Positions 26,067 through 40,596 of a stretch of 64,000 bases of DNA are shown in pieces. The notes under the pieces were generated by a model. That model was not told where the DNA came from and searched no databases. It was given only the letters and a program-made list of their open reading frames with translations. How positions within the stretch are numbered: the stretch's first letter is position 1; every line of letters begins with the position of its first letter. This DNA comes from Microbacterium limosum (GTDB lineage: Bacteria > Actinomycetota > Actinomycetes > Actinomycetales > Microbacteriaceae), in assembly GCF_036324365.1 (NCBI RefSeq), contig NZ_CP137080.1:1488001-1552000 (forward strand). Direction: 5' to 3'. A program made the position numbers and the translations under genes.

Positions 26067-26450
26067 CCTCCACGGCAGCGTCCAGAGCGCCTTCATCGTC
26101 CTCGAGGCCCGGCTCGGGTCCGTTCTGCCGCGCCTCGGAGAGCGGGAGGCGGACGAGGTCGGCGCGATCGTGCAGGACCTGGCGCGCTTGCGCGACGGGG
26201 AGATCCGCACCCTGTCCGCGGCGCTCGCGCTCAAGCACGGCGGGGCGAGCGAGCTCGCAGTGCGGTCTCGGCCGAGGGACGAGAGGTCACGGTGACGGTC
26301 GACAACAACGGCGACGCGCCCCCCGCGGCCTTCGAATCGTCCGGACTCGCCCGCCTTCGGCAGAACCTCCCGTTGGCGGAGGGCCGGATCACGCTGTCAC
26401 CGGGCGGTGACCTCGGCGGCGCCCGGCTGCGCGCGACGCTGACCGTCTGA
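26053..26450 (+). pseudogene. sensor histidine kinase C-terminal remnant
   Basis: The plus frame begins abruptly with DLAHTLHGSVQSAFIVLEARL, the dimerisation and phospho-His region of HisKA_3-type kinases. About 70 residues later the frame shifts near 26262, and the next frame gives VTVTVDNNGDAPPAAFESSGL and then GDLGGARLRATLTV, the N-box and end of a HATPase domain. The sensor part and most of the ATP-binding fold are missing. Not functional. Confidence 0.65.
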
Positions 26451-26551
26451 TTCGGAATCGTGCGGCTGTTCGCCGGCCTCATCCGCCCCACGCTCCTTGC
26501 GTCCCGCCGGGGTGCTCGCGTTCGCGCGGTCCGATAAGGTGGTCATCATCC

Positions 26552-28388
<1,837 letters not shown>

Positions 28389-28446
28389 CCGCCCGCGTCT
28401 TCGCCGAGTACATCGGCGGGATGCTGGAGCGCCCTCGCGCCAAAGA

Positions 28447-28477
28447 GGCTCTTCGGAATCAAGGGTGTAGCGAGGGT
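28447..28477. repeat. ISL3 left inverted repeat
   Basis: About 31 bases imperfectly repeated in inverse at 29841-29872; shared blocks are GGCTCTTCG, AGGGTGTAG and CGAGGGT. Confidence 0.8.
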
Positions 28478-29760
28478 CTGAAACCTCCGGCCTCGAGCAG
28501 GCTCCTGGCTGTGTAGTTCGCGAGGTTGCGGAAGCCGAGCGCGGAGCCGCGGAGATGCTCGAGTCGGCCGTTGATCGCCTCTGTCGGACCGTTGCTCGTG
28601 CCGGGCAGGTCGAAGAACGCGAGGACGTCCGCGGCGCGCTGCTTCAACGTCCGACCGAGCCGGCGAATCTCGGCCAGCATCGCGGGGACGCCGCTGCTGA
28701 CGGAATCGATCACCGACCGCATCATCTCCTTCGCCTTCTTCTTGTCGGGTTCGCGGTAGGCGGCGACGATGCGCTGGTAGATGCCCCAGGTCGCTTCGAC
28801 CTCGACGTGCTCCTCGACCGCGAACACCGCGTCCAGCCGTGCGGTCTGCTTCTCGGTGAGGAAGCTCACGCCGGTGTGGAGGGTGCGGCGGACCCCGTAG
28901 AGCGGGTCCCCGGCGTGACCGCGGTGCCCGAGAGTGTCCTGCTGAACCCTCTGCCGGGTCCGGTCCAGGGCGTCACCGGCGAGCCGGACGACATGGAACG
29001 GATCCATCACCGGGACCGCGTCGGGGAGTTCCTCGGACGCGGCGGTCTTGAACCCACTGAACCCATCCATCGCGACCACTTCGATCTGCTTCGACCACTC
29101 CTTGGGCCGGGCGGCGAGCCACTGCTTGAACACCGCCTTCGACCGACCCTCGACCATGTCCAGCAGCCGTGCGGGACCTGTCTTGTTGCGGGCGGGCGTG
29201 AGGTCGATGATCACGGTCACGTACTTGTCACCGAACCGGGTGTGACGCCAGACGTGCTCGTCGACGCCGATCGTGGTGACGCCGTCGAACCTGGCCGGAT
29301 CGTCGATCAGCCGCCGCTTGCCCTCGGCGAGGATCGCGGTGTTCGCGGTGTGCCACGACACACCCAGGCCTGCCGCGGCGCGGGAGACGGTGAGGTGGTC
29401 GACCACGATCGCCTTCAGCGCCCACCCGACCCCGCCGCGGGAGATCTTCGCCCGCGGCGCCGCCGCGTTCGTCGTGTCCTGCCGCCAGGTGCGGCGGCAG
29501 TGGCCGCACCGGTAGCGGCGCACCCGCACCAGCAGCGTCGTGGGCCGGTGACTGAACGGCTCGTGCGCGAGCGGACGCGTCACGGTGTCGCGCGGCACGC
29601 CCTCGGCGCCGCACTTCCGACACCACGGGTCATCGTCAACGACGCGGCACTCGAGTACCGCCCGGTCGGGCTCGATCAACTGGCCGATGGCTTCGAGGCC
29701 GAGCTCATCGAGACGGCAGAACGTGGTCAGGTCAGGGGTCGCGAACGTAGGGTGGTGCAA
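28459..29760 (-). CDS. ISL3 family transposase
   Basis: 433 aa. N-terminal zinc-ribbon-like Cys pairs (CRKCGAEG, CGHCRRTW), an HTH (SRAAAGLGVSWHTANTAI), and a DDE core with D in GVDEHVW, D in VAMDGFSGFK and the conserved YQRIVAAYRE and TSNGPTEAINGRL ends. Full length for ISL3 and uninterrupted. Confidence 0.95.
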   Translation of the reverse strand: MHHPTFATPDLTTFCRLDELGLEAIGQLIEPDRAVLECRVVDDDPWCRKCGAEGVPRDTVTRPLAHEPFSHRPTTLLVRVRRYRCGHCRRTWRQDTTNAAAPRAKISRGGVGWALKAIVVDHLTVSRAAAGLGVSWHTANTAILAEGKRRLIDDPARFDGVTTIGVDEHVWRHTRFGDKYVTVIIDLTPARNKTGPARLLDMVEGRSKAVFKQWLAARPKEWSKQIEVVAMDGFSGFKTAASEELPDAVPVMDPFHVVRLAGDALDRTRQRVQQDTLGHRGHAGDPLYGVRRTLHTGVSFLTEKQTARLDAVFAVEEHVEVEATWGIYQRIVAAYREPDKKKAKEMMRSVIDSVSSGVPAMLAEIRRLGRTLKQRAADVLAFFDLPGTSNGPTEAINGRLEHLRGSALGFRNLANYTARSLLEAGGFRPSLHP

Positions 29761-29840
29761 GTCGAGGTCTTCCGGCAGATGGGCAGTGTGAGAACTTCCA
29801 TCCTGGAAGACCTCGACGTCTATCCACGAACCAGCCGCCG

Positions 29841-29872
29841 ACCCTCGACTACACCCTCAACTGCGAAGAGCC
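29841..29872. repeat. ISL3 right inverted repeat
   Basis: Inverse copy of the left end with one inserted base and a few mismatches; followed directly by the GCCAAAGA duplicate. Confidence 0.8.
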
Positions 29873-30005
29873 GCCAAAGATCCCCTGGTGCGGTGACCGA
29901 CGAACGCCGTCGTCACCGACGTCACCGCGAACGCCCGCCTCGCCATCGGCGCCTCCCCGCGATGGTCGACATCCCCATCGCTGGGAGGCGTTCAGGTCGA
30001 GGTCG

Positions 30006-32185
<2,180 letters not shown>

Positions 32186-32189
<4 letters not shown>

Positions 32190-33376
32190 CGGTGGGTCCC
32201 TTCTGCCGTTTGATCGGCCTGAGTGGTGAATCGATCGGGACGGAACGCGTCCCAGCGGTGATCGGGGTGGCCGTCGATGAGACCCAGGACGATATCCGCC
32301 GCGAGCGGCGCGAGAAGGACCCCGTGGCGGAAGAAACCCGTCGCCACGGTCAGTCCGGCCACGGCGGCGCCGCCTCGGCCCAGAACGCGCCCCAGGAGGG
32401 GTGCATTGTCCGGCGTGCCCTGTCGCGCCCTGGCCGTCGCCTCGATCAGCGACAGCTCCCCCACCGCCGGCACCACCTGCTGTGCATCCCGAAGGAGCCG
32501 GTGAACGGCCCCCGCGGACACCGCATCCACTCCGTCCTCGCGCTGCGTCGCACCGACGACGAGGGTGCCGTCGGCGCGGGGTACCAGGTAGACGCTCTCG
32601 CCGTGGACGAGGGCGCGTACCGTGCTGTGAAGCAGCGGCCGGAGCCGGTCGGGCACCCGGAGCCTGAGGATGTCGCCGTACACGGGTCGCAGCGGCAGGT
32701 CGAGACTCCCCGGAACCCCGTCGACGACGCTCGCTCCAGCACCGTTGGCGAGCACGACCTCCGCCCCGACGACCTCCGTCCCATCCGAGAGCCGGACGCC
32801 GATGACAGGTGAGTCGTCGTCCGCCCGGTCACGATGCAGCAGCGCTACCGCCTGCTCACGCGCGATACCCACCTGACGCCCTTCCCCGTCCTCCCTCTGG
32901 AGCCGGTCGAGCAGGCTGGCCGCGAGCATCCGCGGGTCGACCTGGTGGTCGCCCGCCACGCGGTAGACGCTGCTCACCCGCGGTCCGAGCAGCGGTTCGC
33001 GAGCGCGCGCATCGCGCGTCGTCAGCGGCTCGACGTCGAGCTGAGCACGACGGTGCGCGGCGTGGAGATCGGCCAGGGCCTGACGGTCCCCCTGATCGAC
33101 ACCCACCAGCAGCGTCTCCGTGCGGAGGTAGCCTGCCGCCCCTTCGACGAGTTCCAACTCGCGGATGAACTCGGGGTAGCGTGCGGCGGACTCCCGCATC
33201 GCCGGAAGGAGCGCGTCCTCCTGGTAGGAGTACTCGCTCACCGGCGCGAGCATGCCCGCCGCCGCGAACGTCGCACCCTGGGCGGGGGCGGGGTCGATCA
33301 GCAGCACGGAGCGTCCGGTCTGCGCCGCGCGCCAGGCGATGCTCAATCCGATGACCCCGCCGCCGACAACGATCAC
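32186..33376 (-). CDS. thiO: glycine oxidase
   Basis: FAD-dependent oxidase of 396 aa making iminoglycine for the thiazole ring. Rossmann motif VVGGGVIGLSIAWR at the N-terminus, AAAGMLAPVSEY near 45 and the DAO-family end ATGFFRHGVLLAPL. GTG 33376 puts the Rossmann strand at residue 3 as in other ThiO proteins; upstream frame has no start with a ribosome site. Divergent from thiE, whose start is 52 bases away. Confidence 0.92.
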
Positions 33377-33427
33377 CTCGGCGGTGGGCCGGCCGCGGCG
33401 GGCCGGATCCGCCGATAGGGTGAGCCG

Positions 33428-34092
33428 ATGTCCATCGCCGCTGCACGCCTCTATCTCTGCACCGACGCGCGAGCTCGTCAGGGCGACTTCGCCGATTTCG
33501 TGGATGCGGCGTTCGCGGGCGGCGTCGACATCATCCAGTTGCGCGACAAGTCCTTGGAGGGCGGCGAGCAGCTCGACTTCCTGCGCATCCTCGCCGACGC
33601 CGCGGCCCGTCACGACGCGCTCTGGTCGGTGAACGACCGCGCCGACGTCGCGCGCGTCACCGGCGCCCCCGTCCTGCACCTCGGTCAGAAGGACCTTCCC
33701 GAGCGGCTCGCCCGGACGGTCGTCGGACCGCGGACGATCCTGGGCAAGTCCACCCACACCCCCGAGCAGATCGACGCCGCCGCCGCCGCGGACGACCTCG
33801 ACTACTTCTGCGTCGGGCCCGTCTGGGCGACACCGACCAAGCCCGGCCGCGCTGCGGTCGGGACCGGGCTCGTCCGCTACGCGGCGGGCATCGGCACGCG
33901 GCGGGCATCGGCACGCGGCGGCCGTGGTTCGCCATCGGCGGCATCGATACGTCGAACATCGAGGAGGTCGTCGCCGCAGGCGCAGAGCGTGTCGTCGTCG
34001 TCCGCGCGATCACCGATTCCGACGACCCCGCCGGCAGTGCGCGACGACTCCGCGCCGCGCTGCCCGGGATCGTGCCACCCGGGGCTCCCTGA
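33428..34092 (+). pseudogene. thiE: thiamine-phosphate synthase, disrupted by a 17-bp duplication
   Basis: The first 155 residues are a good Thi[51 protein letters not shown]. Then 17 bases (33884-33900) are repeated exactly at 33901-33917. Removing one copy restores [22 protein letters not shown] and a normal end at TGA 34092 (about 215 aa). As written, the frame shifts before the conserved IGGI and the last 60 residues are nonsense, so coupling of pyrimidine and thiazole phosphates should fail unless a second ThiE exists, the repeat collapses or it is an assembly error. Confidence 0.88.
33884..33917. repeat. 17-bp exact tandem duplication in thiE
   Basis: Two adjacent copies of GCGGGCATCGGCACGCG. 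Not a multiple of three, so it shifts the reading frame. Adjacent short exact repeats arise by slipped-strand replication and can revert. Confidence 0.92.
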
Positions 34093-34227
34093 TATCTCGG
34101 CGTGGCGCGCGACGCGACTTCCGTTCGGGTGAGCCATGCCCGGCGCCTACTGCTCGCGCAGCGCGCGGTGGTCGTGACGTCGGTGCGCACGAACGCGCGA
34201 TGAATGGACGGACTCCATGGGGCGACT

Positions 34228-34316
34228 CCTACTTCCTTCGCCGGCATTACCCGGACAGGTTCGAACGGTCGCGGGCCGCGTCAGCCCGATCTCAGCCCTT
34301 GCGAGGGCACCCGTGT
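34228..34316 (-). promoter_or_regulatory. second TPP riboswitch, no gene downstream
   Basis: Minus-strand copy of the THI-box; from GGGCTGAG to GGAAGTAGGA (about 70 bases) it is identical to the thiC copy, while the flanks differ. Downstream on the minus strand only a 23-codon frame (ATG 34216) follows, then the 3' end of thiE on the other strand. It looks like an orphan left after loss or rearrangement of a regulated gene such as a thiamine transporter. Confidence 0.88.
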
Positions 34317-34432
34317 GGATAGCCGCAACCCTACCGCAGTCGCGCGACGTCAGTCCTCCAGCCCCGCGCCACCGGTCCGCCCCCGTCGGCCTGCCGGGAC
34401 GAAGCTCCCCCACCGACGGGAGCGCAAACGAC

Positions 34433-34458
34433 AAAACCCCCGAACTATCGGGGGTTTT
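34433..34458 (-). terminator. terminator after tRNA-Gln
   Basis: Perfect 11-bp stem AAAACCCCCGA/TCGGGGGTTTT with loop ACTA; T-rich on both strands, so it can stop transcription in either direction. It lies just past the tRNA-Gln 3' end. Confidence 0.85.
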
Positions 34459-34465
34459 CGTCTTG

Positions 34466-34537
34466 CTGGGGTACCTGGACTCGAACCAAGAACAACTGAA
34501 CCAGAATCAGCCGTGTTGCCAATTACACCATACCCCA
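34466..34537 (-). tRNA. tRNA-Gln (anticodon CTG)
   Basis: Acceptor TGGGGTA pairs with TACCCCA, discriminator G, no encoded CCA. Anticodon stem GCTGA/TCAGT with loop TTCTGGT gives CTG. T-arm has GGTTCGAGTCC. It follows gltX on the same strand, a common actinobacterial arrangement. Confidence 0.95.
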
Positions 34538-34607
34538 AGGGGTGTCGGCCGAAGCCGTACCGAGGGTCAAGTCTAGTCGACCGGCAGACCCACACCAAAC
34601 CGGCGCC

Positions 34608-36134
34608 CTACCGGGCGCGCCGCTCCACGAGCGCAGCGAGGCGTCGAAGCGTCTCCGCCTTGCCAAGCAGCTCCATCGACTCGAAGAGCGGCGGCGAGAC
34701 GCGGCGACCGGTCAACGCGACGCGCGGCGGCCCGTACGCCACGCGCGGCTTCAGGCCAAGGCCCTCCACGAGCGCGCTCGCGAGCGCCTCCTGCACGGCC
34801 GCCGCCGTGAACTCCGACTCCGGCACCACCTCGAGCGCGCCGACGCACGCCACGAGCACCTCGTTCGCGTTCTCGGGCAGGCCCTTCAGCGCGTCCTCGT
34901 CATATGCGATCTCGTCGACGAAGAGGAAGCCCAGCATCCCCGGCACGTCGCCGAGCAACTGGACGCGCTCCTGCACGAGGGGGGCGGATGCCGCGATGAG
35001 CGCTCGCTGCGCCTCGGTCGGCGGCTGCGCCACGAGGCCGCCTGCCACGAGGTACGGGACGATGCGCTCCGCGAAGTCGTCGGGGTCCAGCATCCGGATG
35101 TGGTCGCCGTTGATCGACTCCGCCTTCTTCTGGTCGAAGCGCGCGGGGTTGGGGTTGACGTCCGCGATGTCGAAGGCGGCGATGAACTCGTCGAGCGAGA
35201 AGACGTCGCGGTCCGGAGCAATCGACCAGCCGAGCAGGGCGAGGTAGTTGAGCAGGCCCTCGTGGATGAAGCCCTTCTCGCGCTGCAGGAACAGGTCGGC
35301 CCGGGGATCGCGCTTGGAGAGCTTCTTCGTCCCGTCGCCCAGCACGAGCGGCATGTGGCCGAAGCGCGGGATGAACGTCGTCACGCCCGCGTCGATGAGG
35401 GCGCGGTACAGCGACAGCTGCCGGGCCGTCGAGGGCATGAGATCCTCGCCGCGCAGCACGTGCGTGATGCCCATGAGCGCGTCGTCGACCGGGTTGACGA
35501 ATGTGTAGAGCGGGATGCCGCCAGCGCGGACGATCACGAAATCCGGGAAGGATCCCGCCGGGAAGGTCACCTCGCCGCGGATGAGGTCGTGGTACGTGAC
35601 GTCCTCGTCGGGCACGCGCAGGCGCCAGGCGGGCTCCCGCCCCTCGGCGCGGAACGCCGCCTTCTGCTCCTCGGTGAGGGTGCGGTCGAAATTGTCGTAG
35701 CCCAGCTGCTTCGCGCGCCCGTTCGCCTCGTTGCGGGCGTCGATCTCCTCGGCCGTCGAGTAGCTCTCGTATACGGCGCCCGCCTCGATGAGCTTGTCGA
35801 GCACCTCCCGGTAGATCTCGTGCCGCTGCGACTGCCGGTAGGGCGCGTGCGGTCCGCCCTTCTCGACGCCTTCGTCCCAGTCGATCTTGAGCCAGGTGAG
35901 CGCGTCGAGCAGCTGGCGATAGCTCTCCTCGCTGTCGCGCGCGGCATCCGTGTCCTCGATCCGGAAGACCATCGTGCCGCCGTGGTGACGCGCGTACGCC
36001 CAATTGAACAGCGCGGTGCGCACGAGACCCACGTGCGGCAGGCCCGTCGGCGAGGGGCAGAAACGAACACGGACATCCGCACCGACCGCGGTGGTCGTGG
36101 GATACGGGGTGGGGGCAGCGGGGGCGTCAGACAT
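34608..36134 (-). CDS. gltX: glutamyl-tRNA synthetase
   Basis: 508-aa class I synthetase charging tRNA-Glu (and tRNA-Gln in organisms that use GatCAB). The HIGH-like motif is [17 protein letters not shown], and KKLSKRD is the KMSKS loop. FRIEDTD and GWSIAPDRD are further signatures. The N-terminus is extended by about 18 polar residues ([12 protein letters not shown]). Immediately upstream of tRNA-Gln in the direction of transcription. Confidence 0.97.
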   Translation of the reverse strand: MSDAPAAPTPYPTTTAVGADVRVRFCPSPTGLPHVGLVRTALFNWAYARHHGGTMVFRIEDTDAARDSEESYRQLLDALTWLKIDWDEGVEKGGPHAPYRQSQRHEIYREVLDKLIEAGAVYESYSTAEEIDARNEANGRAKQLGYDNFDRTLTEEQKAAFRAEGREPAWRLRVPDEDVTYHDLIRGEVTFPAGSFPDFVIVRAGGIPLYTFVNPVDDALMGITHVLRGEDLMPSTARQLSLYRALIDAGVTTFIPRFGHMPLVLGDGTKKLSKRDPRADLFLQREKGFIHEGLLNYLALLGWSIAPDRDVFSLDEFIAAFDIADVNPNPARFDQKKAESINGDHIRMLDPDDFAERIVPYLVAGGLVAQPPTEAQRALIAASAPLVQERVQLLGDVPGMLGFLFVDEIAYDEDALKGLPENANEVLVACVGALEVVPESEFTAAAVQEALASALVEGLGLKPRVAYGPPRVALTGRRVSPPLFESMELLGKAETLRRLAALVERRAR

Positions 36135-36202
36135 GGCCGCTCCAGCCTAGTCGCGCACGGGGTGCGCGACGGATGCGCGAGCCCTCGGACGGTGGGCGGC
36201 GG

Positions 36203-37450
36203 TCAGCCCCGCGACGCAGGCCGCCAGACGACCAAGAGACCGACGACGACCGCCGCGACGGCGAGGATCGAGACGAGGGCGAGCCCGCTGTAGCCAATCC
36301 AGCCCAGCACGACTCCCGCCGAGATCGCTCCGCCGGCCCCCACGAGGTTCATCGTCAGGTCACTGCGACCCTGGCGACGCGTGCGCAGCTGCTCCGCCGT
36401 CGCCTCCGTCAGCAGGGCGGACCCCGCCACGGTCGCCGCGCTCCAGCCGAGCCCCAGCAGGACGAGCGAGACGGTAACGGCCGCCTGCGCCTCGGCCCAG
36501 AGCCACGCCGTCAGGAGGGACGCCAGCAGCAGCGCCTGCCCGATCGCGACCGTGTGGACCCGGCCCAGGCGGTCGGCGAGGACGCCGAAGATGGGACTCA
36601 GCGCGTACATGCCCGCGATGTGGAGGCTGATCGTCAATCCGATCACCGTCAGCGCCGCGCCGTGGTGCTGCAGGTGCACCGGCGTCATCGCCATCACCGC
36701 GACCATCACGCCGTGGCTTGCCGCGATGGCGAAGATGGCGAATCGCGCCACGCTCGGCCGATCGGGATGCATGACCGCTCCCGCGGCCGAGTCGGCGGGG
36801 GTGTCCGCACGCAGGCGATCCGCGAGCATCAGCGGGTCGGGCCGCAGGGCGACGAGATACAGCCCGATGGCGAGCAGCTGGGCGACGATCGTGAAGACGT
36901 AAGGCCCCGTCAGCGGCGGCATCCCGAACACCGCCCCGATGCCCTCCCCCGGACCGACGAGGTTGGGGCCCAGCACGGCGCCAACCGTGGTCGCCCATAC
37001 GACGATCGACAGGTCGCGCCCGCGGGTGCGGTCGGTGGCGAGGTCGGTTGCGGCGAATCGTGACTGCAGATTGGCGGCCTGACCGGCCCCGATGAGCGCG
37101 AAGGCGACGAGGAGAAGCGGGAACATGCGGGTGGATGCCGCGGCGATCACGAGGGCGACGCCGACGAGGGCGATCCCCATGCCCGAGGTGAGGGAGATCC
37201 GTCGGCCGCGCCGTCGTGCGAGCGCCGCGAGCGGGATGGCAAGCGCCGCCGCCCCGAGGGTGACGGCGGCCGCGGCGAGACCCGACAGCGCGTCGTCGCC
37301 GGAGATATCCGCCGCGAGCACGGCGCCGAGCGCGATCGTGGCGCCGAACGCGACACCGCCCAGCACCTGCCCGAGCGAGAGCACCCACAGGATTCGCACC
37401 CGTGCGGCGGCGACGACCGATGCGGCGGTCGTCGCCGGACCCTCAGGCAT
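36203..37450 (-). CDS. MFS transporter
   Basis: 415 aa with about twelve hydrophobic segments. The loop after helix 2 is [12 protein letters not shown], and helix 10-11 has [17 protein letters not shown], both MFS signatures. Resembles actinobacterial multidrug-type or sugar-efflux permeases (helix 1 [20 protein letters not shown]). Its ATG overlaps the end of the FAH-family gene by eight bases, so the two are cotranscribed. Substrate unknown. Confidence 0.88.
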   Translation of the reverse strand: MPEGPATTAASVVAAARVRILWVLSLGQVLGGVAFGATIALGAVLAADISGDDALSGLAAAAVTLGAAALAIPLAALARRRGRRISLTSGMGIALVGVALVIAAASTRMFPLLLVAFALIGAGQAANLQSRFAATDLATDRTRGRDLSIVVWATTVGAVLGPNLVGPGEGIGAVFGMPPLTGPYVFTIVAQLLAIGLYLVALRPDPLMLADRLRADTPADSAAGAVMHPDRPSVARFAIFAIAASHGVMVAVMAMTPVHLQHHGAALTVIGLTISLHIAGMYALSPIFGVLADRLGRVHTVAIGQALLLASLLTAWLWAEAQAAVTVSLVLLGLGWSAATVAGSALLTEATAEQLRTRRQGRSDLTMNLVGAGGAISAGVVLGWIGYSGLALVSILAVAAVVVGLLVVWRPASRG

Positions 37451-38207
37451 CCCGTACGGGATTGCGCAGGAGACCGAGCCCGGGGATCTCGATCTCGACG
37501 ACGTCGCCCGCCACGATCGGGCCGACGCCCGCCGGCGTGCCCGTCATGATCAGGTCGCCCGGGAGGAGCGTGAACGCCGCCGAGGCGTACGCGATCACCT
37601 CGGCGACCGAGTGGATCATGTCCGAGACGGGACCGTCCTGCTTGACCTCGCCGTTCACGCGGGTGACGATCCGCGCCTGCGCGAGGTCGAGGTCGGTCTC
37701 GATCGCGGGACCGATCGGGCAGAAAGAGTCGAACCCCTTGGCGCGTGCCCACTGTCCGTCGGACTTCTGCAGATCGCGCGCGGTCACGTCGTTGCCGATC
37801 GTGTATCCGAAGACGTAGCCCGCGGCATCCTCGACCGAGACGTTGCGCGCGACGCGGCCGATCACCGCGACGAGCTCGCCCTCGAAATCCACGCGCTCAC
37901 TGATGCCCGGGCGCACGATCGCATCGCCGGGACCGATCACCGAGGTGTTGGGCTTGAAGAAGAGCAGGGGCTCCGCGGGGGCCTCGTTGCCGAGCTCCGC
38001 CGCGTGATCGCGGTAGTTGCGACCGACGCCGACCACCTTCGAGCGCGGGATCACGGGAGCCAGCAGCTGCACCTCACCCAAGGGGACGCGCTGGCCCGTC
38101 GTGTCGAAACCCGCGAAGAGGGGGTCGCCCGCGAGCACGACGATGTCGGTCTCGTCGACCACGCCGTAGCGGATGGACTCTTCATGGCTGAACCGCACGA
38201 TCTTCAC
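37443..38207 (-). CDS. fumarylacetoacetate hydrolase family protein
   Basis: 254 aa. [14 protein letters not shown] near residue 60 and the metal-binding E-x-E ([10 protein letters not shown]) plus D in [14 protein letters not shown] mark the FAH/hydratase-decarboxylase fold. [14 protein letters not shown] is the conserved late motif. Actinobacterial homologues between ilvE/leuB and gltX are conserved in place but their substrate (acylpyruvate or oxaloacetate-type) is unproven. GTG start at 38207. Confidence 0.9.
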   Translation of the reverse strand: MKIVRFSHEESIRYGVVDETDIVVLAGDPLFAGFDTTGQRVPLGEVQLLAPVIPRSKVVGVGRNYRDHAAELGNEAPAEPLLFFKPNTSVIGPGDAIVRPGISERVDFEGELVAVIGRVARNVSVEDAAGYVFGYTIGNDVTARDLQKSDGQWARAKGFDSFCPIGPAIETDLDLAQARIVTRVNGEVKQDGPVSDMIHSVAEVIAYASAAFTLLPGDLIMTGTPAGVGPIVAGDVVEIEIPGLGLLRNPVRDA

Positions 38208-38375
38208 CCGGACAGCCTACTGTCGACGCTTCGGCGGGCTACCGCAGCGCGCTTCCTGGCCAACAACAGGAGAACGCCCCGGAACAGGACGATCTGCGGA
38301 GGATCCCCCTGTTTTCGGGCGTTCGCCTGCGTTCGCGCGGGGGGAACCCCGAAGAACGGGCCCGCGGCGGACGCG

Positions 38376-39482
38376 TCAGGCGTCCAGGCGCATCAGCCAG
38401 CCGTGCTTGTCCTCGCGCCGGCCGTACTGGATGTCGGTGAGCTCCTCGCGCAGCGAGAGCGCCAGCTCCCCCGTGGGCTGCTCGTCGAAGAAGTCGCGGC
38501 CCTTCAGCATCCCGATCGGGGTCACGACGGCGGCGGTGCCGCAGGCGAACACCTCGACGATGTCGCCGGATGCCACCCCCTCGCGCCACTCGGCGAGCGA
38601 GACCGCGCGGCCCTCGACCTTGTGCCCGCGATCGCGGGCGAGCTGGAGGATGGAGTCGCGCGTGATCCCCTCGAGGATCGACGGCGACTCGGGCGTCACC
38701 AGCGTGCCGTCCTTGTGGACGAACACGACGTTCATCCCGCCGAGCTCCTCGACGTTGCGGTCGGCGTCGAGGAAGACGACCTGGTCGCACTCGTTCTCGT
38801 ACGCCTCGGACTGCGGCAGCAGGCTCGCAGCGTAGTTGCCGCCGGTCTTCGCCGCACCCGTGCCGCCCTTGCCCGCCCGCGCGTAGTCCTCGCTCAGCCA
38901 GATCGACACCGGCTGCACTCCGCCCTTGAAATAGGCGCCGGCGGGAGAGGCGATGACGTAGTAGGCGACCTTGTGCGCGGGACGCACACCGAGGAACGCC
39001 TCCTTCGCGAACATGAACGGCCGCAGGTAGAGGCTCTGATCCGCGCCCGAGGGCACCCAGTCGCCGTCGACGGAGATCAGCGCGCGCAGCGACTCGATGA
39101 AGTACTCCGCGGGCAACTCCGGCAGCGCGAGCCGGCGCGCCGAGCGCTGGAGGCGGCGCGCGTTCTGGTCGGGGCGGAAGGTGTGGATCGACCCGTCGGC
39201 GTGACGGTACGCCTTGATGCCCTCGAAGATTTCCTGGCCGTAGTGGAGCACCGAGGCCGCCGGGTCGAGGCTGATCGGGCCGTAGGGCTGGATCCGGGGG
39301 CGATGCCAGCCACCGCGCACCGACCAGCAGATGTCGACCATGTGATCGGTGAAGCTCGAGCCGAAGCCGGGGTTGGCGAGGATCTCCTCGCGCTGGGCCG
39401 GGGACTTCGCGGCGAGGTTCTTCGTGACGGCGAACTGCAGCGGCGTGAGTCCGGTGTCGGGGTCGGAGTCGATGAGGGTCAT
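38376..39482 (-). CDS. ilvE: branched-chain amino acid aminotransferase
   Basis: Class IV PLP aminotransferase, 368 aa, last step of Leu, Ile and Val synthesis. The PLP lysine is in AAKTGGNYAASL. YLRPFMFA, EVFACGTAAVVTPIG and the C-terminal TDIQYGRREDKHGW are typical of the long actinobacterial/eukaryotic type. 54 bases after leuB. Confidence 0.96.
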   Translation of the reverse strand: MTLIDSDPDTGLTPLQFAVTKNLAAKSPAQREEILANPGFGSSFTDHMVDICWSVRGGWHRPRIQPYGPISLDPAASVLHYGQEIFEGIKAYRHADGSIHTFRPDQNARRLQRSARRLALPELPAEYFIESLRALISVDGDWVPSGADQSLYLRPFMFAKEAFLGVRPAHKVAYYVIASPAGAYFKGGVQPVSIWLSEDYARAGKGGTGAAKTGGNYAASLLPQSEAYENECDQVVFLDADRNVEELGGMNVVFVHKDGTLVTPESPSILEGITRDSILQLARDRGHKVEGRAVSLAEWREGVASGDIVEVFACGTAAVVTPIGMLKGRDFFDEQPTGELALSLREELTDIQYGRREDKHGWLMRLDA

Positions 39483-39536
39483 GGCTGTCCTGACGGTCGG
39501 TAGGTGGACGGCGCCCGCGTCGCCCTGGGCTCCAGG

Positions 39537-40589
39537 TTACGCCTGCAGCCGGGCGGCGATCGCGTCGCCGATCTCGCTCGTGGTGCGTGCGGCGCCGGTG
39601 CGCGCCGCGATGTCGGCCTCGACGGCGCGGGTGACGCGGGAGGCCTCCTCGGCGAGGCCGAGGTGATCGAGCAGCAGGGCCACGGAGAGGATCGCCGCCG
39701 TCGGGTCGGCCTTCTGCTGCCCGGCGATGTCGGGCGCCGATCCGTGCACCGGCTCGAACATCGAGGGGAACGCGCCGTCGGGGTTGATGTTCCCGGATGC
39801 CGCGAGACCGATCCCCCCGGTGATCGCACCGGCCAGATCGGTCAGGATGTCGCCGAAGAGGTTGTCGGTGACGATGACGTCGAAGCGGGACGGGTTCGTG
39901 ACCAGGAAGATCGTGGCCGCATCGACGTGGAGGTAGTCTACGGCGACATCCGGGTGTTCCGCGGCAACGGCCGCCACGACGCGCTGCCAGATCGATCCCG
40001 CGTGAACGAGCACGTTCGTCTTGTGCACCCACGTCAGCTTCTTCGAGCGTTTCTCGGCGAGGTCGAACGCGTGACGCACGACCCGCTCGACGCCGAAGGC
40101 GGTGTTGACCGAGACCTCGGTCGCCACCTCGTGGGGGGTTCCGCGGCGCAGCGCACCGCCGTTGCCGACGTACGGACCCTCGGTGCCCTCGCGGACGACG
40201 ACGAAGTCGACCGCGCCCGCGTCGGCGAGCGGCCCCGGCACCGAGGGATACAGAACCGACGGACGCAGGTTGACGTAGTGGTCGAGCTCGAACCGCAGCT
40301 TGAGCAGCAGACCGCGCTCGATGTTGGCGCCCTTCAACCGAGGATCGCCCGGGACCCCTCCGACGGCACCCAGCAGGATCGCGTCGTGGCCCTTGATGGC
40401 CGCCAGGTCCTCGTCGGTGAGCGTGTCGCCCGTCTCGAGGAAACGACCGGCGCCGAGCGAGAACCGCGTCTTCTCGACCGTGACCTCCGTGCCGGCCACC
40501 GCGGCATCCAGCACCTTCTCGGCTTCCGTGACGACTTCGGGACCGATGCCGTCACCGGGGATGACGGCGAGTGAGACGACGCGCGACAT
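39537..40589 (-). CDS. leuB: 3-isopropylmalate dehydrogenase
   Basis: 350-aa oxidative decarboxylase of leucine synthesis. Start [13 protein letters not shown], substrate Arg region [13 protein letters not shown], and [11 protein letters not shown] for the metal Asp. Length and C-terminus fit the short actinobacterial LeuB. Starts seven bases after the exporter gene stop, with GGAG inside that stop region. Confidence 0.96.
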   Translation of the reverse strand: MSRVVSLAVIPGDGIGPEVVTEAEKVLDAAVAGTEVTVEKTRFSLGAGRFLETGDTLTDEDLAAIKGHDAILLGAVGGVPGDPRLKGANIERGLLLKLRFELDHYVNLRPSVLYPSVPGPLADAGAVDFVVVREGTEGPYVGNGGALRRGTPHEVATEVSVNTAFGVERVVRHAFDLAEKRSKKLTWVHKTNVLVHAGSIWQRVVAAVAAEHPDVAVDYLHVDAATIFLVTNPSRFDVIVTDNLFGDILTDLAGAITGGIGLAASGNINPDGAFPSMFEPVHGSAPDIAGQQKADPTAAILSVALLLDHLGLAEEASRVTRAVEADIAARTGAARTTSEIGDAIAARLQA

Positions 40590-40596
40590 TGTGCAG

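Larger units (their letters stand above)
28447..29872 (-). mobile_element. ISL3-family insertion sequence, complete
   Basis: 1426 bp with ends beginning GGCTCTTCG (left at 28447, right inward from 29872), both continuing into GGGTGTAG and CGAGGGT with small differences. An exact 8-bp direct repeat GCCAAAGA flanks it (28439-28446 and 29873-29880), the usual ISL3 duplication size. It inserted between thiC and the thiF end of the thi cluster. The 130 bases to its right show no gene. Confidence 0.93.

Noticed and set aside
33657..34247. A 196-codon minus frame starting in the second riboswitch
   Set aside because: It runs antisense through thiE, has Arg/Ser-rich shadow composition and begins inside the aptamer, so it is unlikely to be the regulated gene.
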